A stretch of 5,663 nt of DNA from Anaerolineales bacterium UBA3001 (GTDB lineage: Bacteria > Chloroflexota > Anaerolineae > Anaerolineales > UBA11657): assembly GCA_002346435.1 (NCBI GenBank), contig DDZT01000129.1, positions 1 through 5,663 of the forward strand, written 5' to 3'. The translations under genes and the position numbers were made by a program. The notes beneath the pieces were generated by a model. The model saw only the letters and a program-made list of their open reading frames with translations, did not search any database and was not told where the DNA came from. Positions 1 through 5,663 of the stretch are shown piece by piece (position 1 is the first letter of the stretch; every line of letters starts with the position of its first letter).

Positions 1-1
1 G

Positions 2-766
2 CGAGTTGGTTTTATTCACGGCGTTATGAATACAGATAATATGTTATTGAGTGGCGAAACTGTTGATTATGGGCCGTGCGCATTTATAGATGCATATGAT
101 GAGTATGCTGTGTACAGTTCAATTGATCGTGGCGGAAGATATGCTTACCGGAATCAGCCGGGCATTTGTCATTGGAACCTGGCGTGCTTGGCTCAGTCGT
201 TACTTCCAATTATTGGAAATGATAAAGACAAAGCTTTGGAGTCGCTCGAGAAGGCGCTGGCACTGTTCCCAGACTTGTATGCGCGATCTTATCAAAAATA
301 TGCGAGGTCAAAGTTTGGCCTAGCCACTGAAGAAAAAGATGATACTGATTTGTTTGAAGAGTTTTTCGACCTTCTTAGTAGGGAGAAGGATGATTTTACA
401 TTAGCTTTTAGAAGGTTGTCAGATATTTCAATTGAAAACGGTGGTGCATGTGGTGTTGGGAATTTGTTTCAATTTTCATCCCTATATCATGACTGGATCG
501 AGCGATGGAAAGATAGATGCCGTAGGGAAGATACTGCTGTGCAGAATCGGCAGAGGTTGATGTATAGCGTTAATCCTATTTATATACCCAGGAATCACAT
601 TGTTGAAAAAGTTATCTCTGTGGCTACAGACGATAGTGATTATTGTCCATTCAATGAATTGGTTGAAACGTTGAGTCAGCCGTATGTTCAACGGCCAGGG
701 CTTGAGTATTATGCAACACCGCCAACAGACGATGAAATTGTTTCTCGCACTTTTTGCGGTACGTAG
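2..766 (+). CDS. selO: Protein adenylyltransferase SelO (YdiU/UPF0061 family), C-terminal half, 5' end outside the window
   Basis: SelO is a pseudokinase-fold enzyme that transfers AMP from ATP to Ser, Thr or Tyr of target proteins. The frame is open to the left edge: before the ATG at 26 it reads RVGFIHGV, completing the family block HGVMNTDNM, so that ATG is internal. TDN followed ten residues later by DYGP matches the catalytic Asp, Asn and metal Asp (D252, N253, D262 in the Pseudomonas syringae enzyme). Other family blocks are GRYAYRNQPGICHWNL, NPIYIPRN, the PY..RP region and a YYATPP tail. The end is FCGT, the Cys-containing C-terminus of one SelO subgroup. About 254 residues are present, roughly the C-terminal half of a 480-500 residue family. 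At the activation-loop position where Escherichia coli SelO has its disulfide Cys (ICNHSD), this protein reads VYSSID. The gene converges on the minus-strand cluster with an 18-nt gap. Family call is firm; cellular targets are unknown. Confidence 0.95.
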   Translation, partial: RVGFIHGVMNTDNMLLSGETVDYGPCAFIDAYDEYAVYSSIDRGGRYAYRNQPGICHWNLACLAQSLLPIIGNDKDKALESLEKALALFPDLYARSYQKYARSKFGLATEEKDDTDLFEEFFDLLSREKDDFTLAFRRLSDISIENGGACGVGNLFQFSSLYHDWIERWKDRCRREDTAVQNRQRLMYSVNPIYIPRNHIVEKVISVATDDSDYCPFNELVETLSQPYVQRPGLEYYATPPTDDEIVSRTFCGT

Positions 767-784
767 TATTTGTGTAGGTTTTTA

Positions 785-1495
785 TTAGCTGCGAAGCATC
801 CGTTTTATCCAAAAAACTAATCTTTCCCATACAGGTAAATCGGTTAGTTGAGGTTGGTCCTGCATGGGCGTCCAATATGTTTTTAGTTTGGATGAGAAGT
901 CTGGGTCACCACCCCGTATTTCGCGATCTCCAACTACAAGAACATATTTGCCAGTTCGCACATCTGATTCTGACCACACTGCAATCGTATATTGAGAAGT
1001 TTTTGGTATTTTTACGTATTTTTGCTGTCGACGCCAGTAGCTGGTGCGTGAAAATGGTTCAAAGAAAGATTCAGGATCGGTTGGTGTAAGCAGTATGGAT
1101 CCATTTGGACGCTCTGAGTCTGTTGTAATCACTGCTGGAAGGATACTAGCAGGTAGACCGGGTCCTATAACCGCGACAGTTGGGGCAAAATTAAGCTGTC
1201 CTTGAATTTGTGGTATTGTCATTCCCACGAGGATATCAGTACCTTCCGTGCCGTCAAAAATATAGTAGTCTATGTCAGTTAAGGAATCTATTGTTGCGTA
1301 TAGGGCTGTAGATATAGTAGGATCATTTATCGATAATGGTTTAGTCTGGGTCGTATCTGGATCCTCAAAAAATGGCTGATGTGCGTAGGCAGTTTGAACG
1401 GGAGCAAACAGGATTGCGAACAGTACGACAAGAATAGGAAATACAGAATAATGTGCTAGTAGTCGGGGCGCAGTGCTGTTCAAAAAATTAGTCAA
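785..1495 (-). CDS. Secreted beta-rich protein with signal peptide, function unknown
   Basis: I cannot assign a function. The 236-residue product has a Sec-type signal: a basic residue at 11, a hydrophobic core at about 18-31 (FPILVVLFAILF) and a likely cleavage after AYA at 36-38. The mature part starts HQPFFEDPDTT. Residues 58-115 (DPTISTALYATIDSLTDIDYYIFDG, then DILVGMTIPQ) and 168-190 (QYTIAVWSES...TGKYVLVVGDRE) alternate like beta strands. They resemble in style the PPC-type beta-sandwich of exported proteins, although this is only a weak likeness. The C-terminus has an amphipathic or hydrophobic stretch (VWERLVFWIKRMLRS), possibly a membrane contact. There is no in-frame ATG before the signal peptide, so I chose the TTG at 1495: it has an AAGGG Shine-Dalgarno-like site six bases upstream and lies 2 nt after the stop of the SRPBCC gene. 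It is the last gene of the minus-strand cluster. That it is a real exported protein is likely; its role is unknown. Confidence 0.85.
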   Translation of the reverse strand: MTNFLNSTAPRLLAHYSVFPILVVLFAILFAPVQTAYAHQPFFEDPDTTQTKPLSINDPTISTALYATIDSLTDIDYYIFDGTEGTDILVGMTIPQIQGQLNFAPTVAVIGPGLPASILPAVITTDSERPNGSILLTPTDPESFFEPFSRTSYWRRQQKYVKIPKTSQYTIAVWSESDVRTGKYVLVVGDREIRGGDPDFSSKLKTYWTPMQDQPQLTDLPVWERLVFWIKRMLRS

Positions 1496-1497
1496 AA

Positions 1498-1959
1498 TTA
1501 GCCCTTATTAAATAGTTGGTTGATTTTTAGTTGTCTATAGGAAAATATAGACTGTAGTTTTGGTCTAATAGCAAGTGCGTGAATTATATCACCTCCTAAA
1601 GGAGCAAATGGTACTGAATATGTTACAGTATCGGTCGCGAGCGTTCCATCGGTCACTTCTCTGAATCGATGTTCATGGTACCAGAATTGATATGGTCCAA
1701 GCCGTTGTTCGTCTACAAAGTGTGACATAGGTTCTAGATGTGTGATTTCGGTAAGCCATGTTGCTTTTATTATGGGTAGAATTTGAATGCGGTACTGTAT
1801 AAGTTGACCTAAATACATTGGTTGGTCAGCACCTTGAATGAACTCAAATCCCATACCTGGCGGAGTGAGTGTATTGAGATTTTTTGGAGTGGAGAAGAAG
1901 TCCCAGACTGTTTCTAGGGGCCTGGGTATTACTTGGGTTGTTACCAGTCTGTGGATCAT
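1498..1959 (-). CDS. SRPBCC (START/Bet v1-like) family protein, COG4276 type
   Basis: A 153-residue cytosolic protein of the SRPBCC fold, a helix-grip domain with a deep pocket for hydrophobic ligands. Visible family signs are the N-terminal strand and helix (VIPRPLETVWDFFSTPKNLNTLTPP, residues 10-34), the central block FVDEQRLGPYQFWYHEHRF (81-99), the strand DTVTYSVPFAPLGG (110-123), and the closing helix with IFSYR (138-142). The GP..FWYHEH block is typical of the group that also forms one part of YfcH-like fusion proteins; here the domain stands alone at normal single-domain length. The start overlaps the stop of the DUF1295 gene as ATGA and has its own AGGAG site six bases upstream, so the two are probably translationally coupled. 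Ligand or catalytic activity cannot be read from the sequence. The neighbourhood of membrane proteins suggests a lipid-like ligand (inference). Confidence 0.9.
   Translation of the reverse strand: MIHRLVTTQVIPRPLETVWDFFSTPKNLNTLTPPGMGFEFIQGADQPMYLGQLIQYRIQILPIIKATWLTEITHLEPMSHFVDEQRLGPYQFWYHEHRFREVTDGTLATDTVTYSVPFAPLGGDIIHALAIRPKLQSIFSYRQLKINQLFNKG
1502..1506 (-). promoter_or_regulatory. Ribosome binding site AAGGG deciding the TTG start of the secreted protein
   Basis: The minus strand reads AAGGG, then CTAATT, then TTG at 1495. The site overlaps the last codons of the SRPBCC gene. It supports the TTG at 1495 over another TTG four codons later (1483), which has only a T-rich run before it. 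Confidence 0.55.
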
Positions 1960-2747
1960 TGATTGCTCCTGAAGATATTTAGAATGTTTGGAGTGAACGC
2001 AGGTACAGAGTTGATATAGTCGGCGTAGTCTGGTTTGTCTCTAAGCATCATTTTTTCGGTTATGGGTACTCCGGAGAACTTTAGTAGTAAAAACGTCATT
2101 AATACTGGTGAAAAGATTGTCCACCATGTGTATTGAGAAAGTGACATCAACCAGAATCCCCACCACTGAGTAGCATCTCCGAAATAGTTAGGGTGCCTAG
2201 TTAGACTCCATAAACCTGTTGTGAGTAGTCGTCCTTTGTTCTTCGGATTGGATTTGAAACGAGCCAGTTGCAAATCGCCTCCTGCTTCGAATATAAATCC
2301 TACTAGCCAAGTAAAGAATCCAAAATAAACTAGTGGCTCAATTTGTAATGGAGCTCCTTGAGTGATAGATATTGGTGCTGCTATCATCCAAATTAGTAGA
2401 CCCTGCAATATGAATACCTTGAAGAGACTCGACCACCACCATGAGCGACCGGCATTGGCACGAAATTTGGCGTATCGTGCATCCTCTCCTTTTCCTGAGC
2501 TGCGGATTAATATATGTGCGGAAAGGCGTAGCCCCCATAGCGTAACCGCTGCACCAAGTAAGCTGATTTGAAATTGGTTCTCGTGTGGTGATTGATAACT
2601 TGTGAGCCAGAATACAATTATAAATCCTAAACCCCAGAATATATCGATAATTGACGCATTTTTGAGTTTCAGGCTTATGGCCCAAAGTACCGTTGTACAA
2701 ATTAGTATTGGCAGTAAAGTGGATAGCCAGATTTCTAGTCCATGCAT
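1956..2747 (-). CDS. DUF1295 family membrane protein (steroid 5-alpha-reductase-like)
   Basis: A polytopic inner-membrane protein of about 263 residues, the usual DUF1295 length. Numbering from the ATG at 2747, hydrophobic segments lie at about 7-27, 33-50, 60-80, 110-127, 138-155 and 205-225. Family hallmarks are ASIIDIFWGLGF (31-42), LWGLRLSAHI (70-79), the GRSWWW segment (100-105), GGDLQLARFK (156-165), and TRHPNYFGD (183-191) followed by QWWGFWL. The RHPNYFGD block is shared with C-terminal regions of steroid 5-alpha-reductases and isoprenylcysteine methyltransferases, where it contributes to cofactor binding. The specific reaction of DUF1295 proteins is not established. An ATG also exists nine bases upstream (2756), but an AAGGA site at 2756-2760 sits eight bases before the ATG at 2747, so I prefer the latter. 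The stop overlaps the SRPBCC start by 4 nt; 43 nt separate it from the ATPase gene upstream. Family call is firm, substrate unknown. Confidence 0.92.
   Translation of the reverse strand: MHGLEIWLSTLLPILICTTVLWAISLKLKNASIIDIFWGLGFIIVFWLTSYQSPHENQFQISLLGAAVTLWGLRLSAHILIRSSGKGEDARYAKFRANAGRSWWWSSLFKVFILQGLLIWMIAAPISITQGAPLQIEPLVYFGFFTWLVGFIFEAGGDLQLARFKSNPKNKGRLLTTGLWSLTRHPNYFGDATQWWGFWLMSLSQYTWWTIFSPVLMTFLLLKFSGVPITEKMMLRDKPDYADYINSVPAFTPNILNIFRSNQ
1966..1970 (-). promoter_or_regulatory. Ribosome binding site AGGAG for the SRPBCC gene
   Basis: The minus strand reads AGGAG, then CAATCA, then ATG at 1959. This consensus-strength site lies inside the last codons of the DUF1295 gene and fixes the ATG within the ATGA overlap as the start. 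Confidence 0.75.
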
Positions 2748-2755
2748 GCGCGTCA

Positions 2756-2760
2756 TCCTT
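2756..2760 (-). promoter_or_regulatory. Ribosome binding site AAGGA for the DUF1295 gene
   Basis: The minus strand reads AAGGA, then TGACGCGC, then ATG at 2747. The spacing of eight bases suits the ATG at 2747. For the ATG at 2756 the site would touch or overlap the start codon, which argues against that start. Confidence 0.55.
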
Positions 2761-2790
2761 TTGTAATATTTAGTGTAATATGCGGGTGGG

Positions 2791-3546
2791 TTAGCGTATT
2801 GCTGGAGTACTTAGTTTGTCGAATTCACTCGTTCCAGCGAGGACATCTATGTCAGATTGGTCGTCAATTATACGATTTATGCTGCCATCTACCATTTGGA
2901 TTACTTTGTCGACGTACTTGCACATTCTTAGATCGTGCGTAACCATTATTCCGGCCCGTTTCTCCTCATGGATGAGGTCAGCAAAAATTTGTACAACTTG
3001 TTTTGCTCTTTGGGTGTCTAGGCTTGCAGTTGGTTCATCAGCTAGAACTACTCTTGGATCATGGATAAGCGATCGCGCGATTGCTACACGTTGTTGTTGA
3101 CCTTTAGATAGTTGGGACGGGAGTGAATGCAATTGTTCGTCTAGGCCTAGACGGAGGAGTAGGTCTTTTGCTCGCTTCGCTTGTGGTGGAGTGTAGATGT
3201 GGTTTAATCTCAGCATTAACTCTACATTCTCTATGGCAGTAAGGTATGGTACTAGGTTGTTGTCTTGGAATGTAAACCCAATTTTTTGTCTGCGAAACTT
3301 GGCGCGCTGGTTTTGGTTCATGTTTTCAAAAGATTTGCCGTCAATGTATATGTGACCTTCAGTTGATTCGAGTAGAGTGGCCAGCATTGCTAACATTGTG
3401 GTTTTGCCGGACCCACTGGGCCCAACAAGTGCTATAAATTCGCCCGGGTGTACTTGAAGGGATACTTTGCTGACAGCGCGAACTACTAGGTCATTGGTCC
3501 TGTAGGTCTTGCTTAGGTCTACGGTATTGAGTATAGAGCTATCCAT
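2791..3546 (-). CDS. ABC transporter ATP-binding protein, LolD/MacB/DevA-like
   Basis: The cytoplasmic nucleotide-binding subunit (251 residues from the ATG at 3546) that powers the adjacent FtsX/MacB-type permease. All ABC motifs are present in order: Walker A GPSGSGKTT (42-50), Q-loop FTFQ (Gln94), signature LSKGQQQR (146-153), Walker B VVLADE with catalytic Glu171 followed by PTASLD, and H-loop VTHD (His204). The signature has Lys in place of the first Gly of LSGGQ. The short single-domain size, the TYRTNDLVVRAVSKVSL start and the D-loop suit the LolD/MacB subgroup. The frame is open to a TTG at 3564 that overlaps the permease end, but the ATG gives the normal family N-terminus (MDSSILNTVDLSKTYR) and lies 7 nt after the permease stop. 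Neither start has a clear Shine-Dalgarno site, so reinitiation after the permease stop is plausible. The last 25 residues or so form a tail beyond the ATPase core with no recognised motif. Family call is firm; cargo is unknown. Confidence 0.95.
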   Translation of the reverse strand: MDSSILNTVDLSKTYRTNDLVVRAVSKVSLQVHPGEFIALVGPSGSGKTTMLAMLATLLESTEGHIYIDGKSFENMNQNQRAKFRRQKIGFTFQDNNLVPYLTAIENVELMLRLNHIYTPPQAKRAKDLLLRLGLDEQLHSLPSQLSKGQQQRVAIARSLIHDPRVVLADEPTASLDTQRAKQVVQIFADLIHEEKRAGIMVTHDLRMCKYVDKVIQMVDGSINRIIDDQSDIDVLAGTSEFDKLSTPAIR

Positions 3547-3553
3547 AATAACA

Positions 3554-4702
3554 TTACATGTCAAGGGCGGTGAGAGGCTCTACCTTGTGAGCCATACGAA
3601 TAGATAGCAAGCCGCCAACTGGGCCGATAAGAAGTAGGGTAACAATGGTTACTACTACAGAGGAGGCTGTAAAATATACCGGCACATTTGAGGGCAATGT
3701 TACTGCGAGAGCAAACGTAGCTAGTGTGCCTATAATGACTCCGAATAGGCTAACTAAGATTATCTGCGATATTGCCGTTGCCGACACCAGACGATTTGGC
3801 GCCCCAATTGCTTTCAGCATACCAATTTGCGGTAGTTTTTGTAAGATTTGAATTTGGAAAAACCCACCGATCACTAGTGTGCCTATCAAGAATGTAAAGC
3901 CCTTGATGGTATTTAAGGTGCCTTGTTGCTCGGAGTAGCCGGGAGCAGACTCGTAAGCTGTTGTTATGTCAGTGACTTCGACATCATCTATTATGTTGGT
4001 GATAGCGTTTTCTAGATATGGAATGCTTGTTGTGTTGTCGGCCTTTACTGCTATAACGTTTAGGACGGGTTGTGTGCTGTAGCTGTCGGGGTCGGATTTA
4101 GGTCGGTATTTGTCCCATGTCGTAAGGGAGACGAATATTGACGGGCGGAAAAAATAACGTTGGCCACCAGCTATTCCTGTGACTGTTAGATCGTATAGCT
4201 TGTCCTCAGTACCTTGTGTGGATTTGATTGTTATTTTATCTCCGATTTTAGCGTCGATCAGGTCGGCGGTACTTTGGTCTATTAGCGCAATTTTAGATGG
4301 GTATGATCTAAGGTCGCTACCAGTGATTGCTTTAGGCGCTCCAGGTCGATCGGGCTCTACTCCAATAAAGGATACATCGATAGGTTCTTCGTCTTTTGCG
4401 ATAACAACTTTTACGTTGCTGAATGCTATTGGTCCTGCGTCGGCTATTCCACTGATTCTGCGAGCGCGCTTATATTTTTTATAGTCAAGCCTGCTTTCAA
4501 TTGTTGAAAAGCTTACGTCTGTTTGAAAAATTAATAGTTGGGCGTCTAATTTTTCCAGATATTCCTTGTTGTTAGTTGCGAGGCCCTCTCCAAGTCCTGC
4601 TGTGAATAGAACTAAGACTGAGATTAGTGCAATAACGAGACTGAACAGGAAGTATTTTGTTCTATTGCGCCAGATCTCTTTGAAGCTCAGGTAAATTGCC
4701 AT
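3554..4702 (-). CDS. ABC transporter permease, FtsX/MacB-type (type VII)
   Basis: The membrane subunit (382 residues) of an ABC system with the FtsX/MacB topology: one N-terminal transmembrane helix (about 17-37), a large extracytoplasmic domain (about 40-265, MacB-PCD-like), then three helices at about 267-288, 311-335 and 346-367. The loop KLPQIGMLKAIGAPNRLV (289-306) after the second helix matches the coupling-helix region of the family (EIGvLrAiGa in relatives), and the tail R.A.KVEPLTALDM is the usual FtsX-domain end. It should dimerise and pair with the ATPase encoded 7 nt downstream. Members of this class move lipoproteins, peptides, toxins or glycolipids, or only transmit force across the membrane. 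No MacA-like periplasmic adaptor is encoded within this window, so cargo cannot be inferred. It is the first gene of the cluster; its ATG has no visible Shine-Dalgarno site. Family call is firm. Confidence 0.94.
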   Translation of the reverse strand: MAIYLSFKEIWRNRTKYFLFSLVIALISVLVLFTAGLGEGLATNNKEYLEKLDAQLLIFQTDVSFSTIESRLDYKKYKRARRISGIADAGPIAFSNVKVVIAKDEEPIDVSFIGVEPDRPGAPKAITGSDLRSYPSKIALIDQSTADLIDAKIGDKITIKSTQGTEDKLYDLTVTGIAGGQRYFFRPSIFVSLTTWDKYRPKSDPDSYSTQPVLNVIAVKADNTTSIPYLENAITNIIDDVEVTDITTAYESAPGYSEQQGTLNTIKGFTFLIGTLVIGGFFQIQILQKLPQIGMLKAIGAPNRLVSATAISQIILVSLFGVIIGTLATFALAVTLPSNVPVYFTASSVVVTIVTLLLIGPVGGLLSIRMAHKVEPLTALDM

Positions 4703-4763
4703 GAATTGGGTAGAAGCAGTATGTAGGAATTTAGGTTAAATGGTTTTGTGCGGCTTATAATGT

Positions 4764-4791
4764 TTTACAATAATGATATTATTGATAAAAT
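4764..4791 (+). promoter_or_regulatory. Candidate sigma70-type promoter for the PhzF-family gene
   Basis: TTTACA (4764-4769) and TAAAAT (4786-4791) are separated by 16 bases, with each box one mismatch from TTGACA or TATAAT. Transcription would start near 4798, giving a leader of about 90 nt before the ATG at 4889. The region is AT-rich, so chance matches are expected. A perfect TATAAT at 4756-4761 also exists but lacks a well-spaced -35 box. On the minus strand TATAAG (4759-4754) could serve the ABC cluster but likewise lacks a good -35 box. Confidence 0.4.
4768..4784. promoter_or_regulatory. Perfect 7+3+7 inverted repeat, possible operator
   Basis: CAATAAT, then GAT, then ATTATTG: the two arms are exact reverse complements. 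The repeat lies in the divergent region, almost exactly filling the spacer between the candidate -35 and -10 boxes of the PhzF-family gene and upstream of the ABC cluster. A repressor bound here would block the promoter. The arms are mostly A and T, so chance occurrence is possible, and no regulator gene is visible in the window. Confidence 0.35.
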
Positions 4792-4888
4792 TATATCTCT
4801 TTAGTGTTAGCGAGATATTAATATATGGGTGTAAATAATACAGGCAAGTGTTTGGTGGAAAGCGATATTCAATGAATGGTATTTAGCT

Positions 4889-5663
4889 ATGAAAGTATTA
4901 AAGGTTTATTTTATAGATGCCTTTGCTGAGAATCAATTCGAGGGAAATCCAGCTGCTGTCATTCCGCTCGAAAAATGGCTACCAGATCACGTTATGCAGG
5001 CTTTAGCTGCAGAAAATAATTTGTCGGAAACAGCATTCTTTGTCGAAAGAAATGGTAGCTATAACATTAGGTGGTTTACTCCAGTAGATGAAGTAAAGTT
5101 ATGTGGACATGCTACATTGGCATCTGCGTATGTGTTATTTTATGAGTTGGGCTACGAGCAGGACATAGTGCGATTTGAGTCGCTGTCGGGAGACTTGTAC
5201 GTTAGAAGAGCAGGCAGTAATATAGTGTTAGATTTCCCTGTTCAGGCCCCAACTAGGTGCGATGCGCCCGTCGCCCTCATTGATGGACTTGGTGAAAATC
5301 CTATTGAGGTTTTGGCGAGTGAGGACTATCTAGTAATTTTCGATAACGAATCCCAGGTAGAGTGTATGAAGCCAGAATTCGGTAGGTTAGAAAGCATACC
5401 ATTAAGAGGTGTGATAGTTAGTGCAAGATCAACTGAGTTTGATTTTGTTGTGCGGTTCTTTGCTCCGAAGCTGGGGGTTGACGAAGATCCAGTTACTGGA
5501 TCCGCTTACACCCAATTGGCGCCATATTGGTCTATAGCATTGAATAAAAGGCGATTGAGTGCTAGACAGATATCTGTAAGAGGTGGAAATGTGGCTTGTG
5601 AAATGTCTGGCGATAGGGGGTTGATATCGGGTACTGCCGTGAAGTATATGGAGGGGAGTATAT
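4889..5663 (+). CDS. PhzF family isomerase/epimerase-like protein, 3' end outside the window
   Basis: An open frame of 258 codons from the ATG at 4889 to the right edge with no stop. Family blocks are VYFIDAFAENQFEGNPAAV (6-24), NNLSETAFF with the catalytic-type Glu47 (Glu45 in Pseudomonas PhzF), RWFTPVDEVKLCGHATLA (61-78), and EDPVTGSA (199-206) with Asp200 matching the conserved Asp of the active site. The last residues (VRGGNVACEMSGDRGLISGTAVKYMEG) look like the family's closing strands, so probably only a few codons are missing. PhzF proper isomerises trans-2,3-dihydro-3-hydroxyanthranilate in phenazine synthesis, but most members of this fold (diaminopimelate epimerase-like) have unknown substrates. 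No other phenazine gene is here, so I do not assign that role or the gene symbol. There is no clear Shine-Dalgarno site directly before the ATG. The gene is divergent from the ABC cluster across a 186-bp region. Confidence 0.93.
   Translation, partial: MKVLKVYFIDAFAENQFEGNPAAVIPLEKWLPDHVMQALAAENNLSETAFFVERNGSYNIRWFTPVDEVKLCGHATLASAYVLFYELGYEQDIVRFESLSGDLYVRRAGSNIVLDFPVQAPTRCDAPVALIDGLGENPIEVLASEDYLVIFDNESQVECMKPEFGRLESIPLRGVIVSARSTEFDFVVRFFAPKLGVDEDPVTGSAYTQLAPYWSIALNKRRLSARQISVRGGNVACEMSGDRGLISGTAVKYMEGSI

Noticed and set aside
26..766. The ATG at 26 as the start of a complete 246-residue gene
   Set aside because: The frame is open to the left edge and the codons before this ATG spell the SelO block FIHGV that leads into MNTDNM, so the Met is internal.
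767..800. A shared terminator between the convergent selO and secreted-protein genes
   Set aside because: The 18-nt gap has only T-runs, and the nearby GCTGCGAAGC can form just a 3-bp stem; there is no convincing hairpin followed by a T tract on either strand.
651..1089. Open frames in other phases over the selO end and the secreted-protein gene (651-875 minus, 877-1089 plus)
   Set aside because: They overlap strongly supported genes and their translations show no family motif or domain.
2338..3100. Open frames 2338-2700 (minus), 2362-2571, 2742-2942 and 2816-3100 (plus) within the DUF1295 and ATPase genes
   Set aside because: Shadow frames of genes with clear motifs; their products look like random translation and have no start signals.
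2791..3564. The TTG at 3564 as the start of the ATPase
   Set aside because: It would overlap the permease end without a ribosome binding site, and the six extra residues are not part of the usual family N-terminus; the ATG at 3546 fits better.
4179..4484. A 101-codon plus-strand frame inside the permease gene
   Set aside because: It is antisense to the well-supported extracytoplasmic domain, and its composition is that of a reverse-strand shadow.
4889..5663. A phenazine biosynthesis locus
   Set aside because: Only one PhzF-family protein is present, and that family is broad; no other phenazine gene is visible within the window.

Overview
The window is an ordinary, gene-dense bacterial chromosomal segment, moderately AT-rich by eye. 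It has seven protein genes, no RNA gene, no CRISPR array, no insertion sequence and no recognisable phage gene. All genes look intact except the two cut by the window edges. The taxon cannot be fixed from this sequence. The SelO variant ending in FCGT and the secreted protein with an AHQPFFED-type start recall Alphaproteobacteria, Chloroflexota or uncultured marine bacteria, but this is a weak impression only.

Layout: (1) The plus-strand 3' half of selO (protein adenylyltransferase, YdiU family) runs from the left edge to 766. (2) A compact minus-strand cluster fills 785-4702. In transcription order it holds a FtsX/MacB-type ABC permease, its LolD/MacB-type ATPase, a DUF1295 membrane protein of the steroid 5-alpha-reductase-like group, a SRPBCC-fold protein, and a secreted protein with a signal peptide that I cannot name. 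Junctions are 7 nt, 43 nt, a 4-nt ATGA overlap and 2 nt, so one polycistronic unit is very likely. (3) A 186-bp AT-rich divergent intergenic region (4703-4888) carries a plausible plus-strand promoter with a perfect 7+3+7 inverted repeat between its -35 and -10 boxes. (4) A plus-strand PhzF-family isomerase/epimerase gene starts at 4889 and is cut by the right edge, probably only a few codons before its end.

How they may work together: the permease and ATPase should form a homodimeric mechanotransmission-type (type VII) ABC system. Its neighbours are a multi-spanning DUF1295 protein, a hydrophobic-ligand-fold protein and an exported beta-rich protein. This suggests, as inference only, a small envelope module that modifies or moves a lipid or other hydrophobic compound. 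SelO and PhzF are probably unrelated flanking genes. The linkage of the five-gene cluster is the most interesting point here; nothing else in the window looks like a wholly new system.
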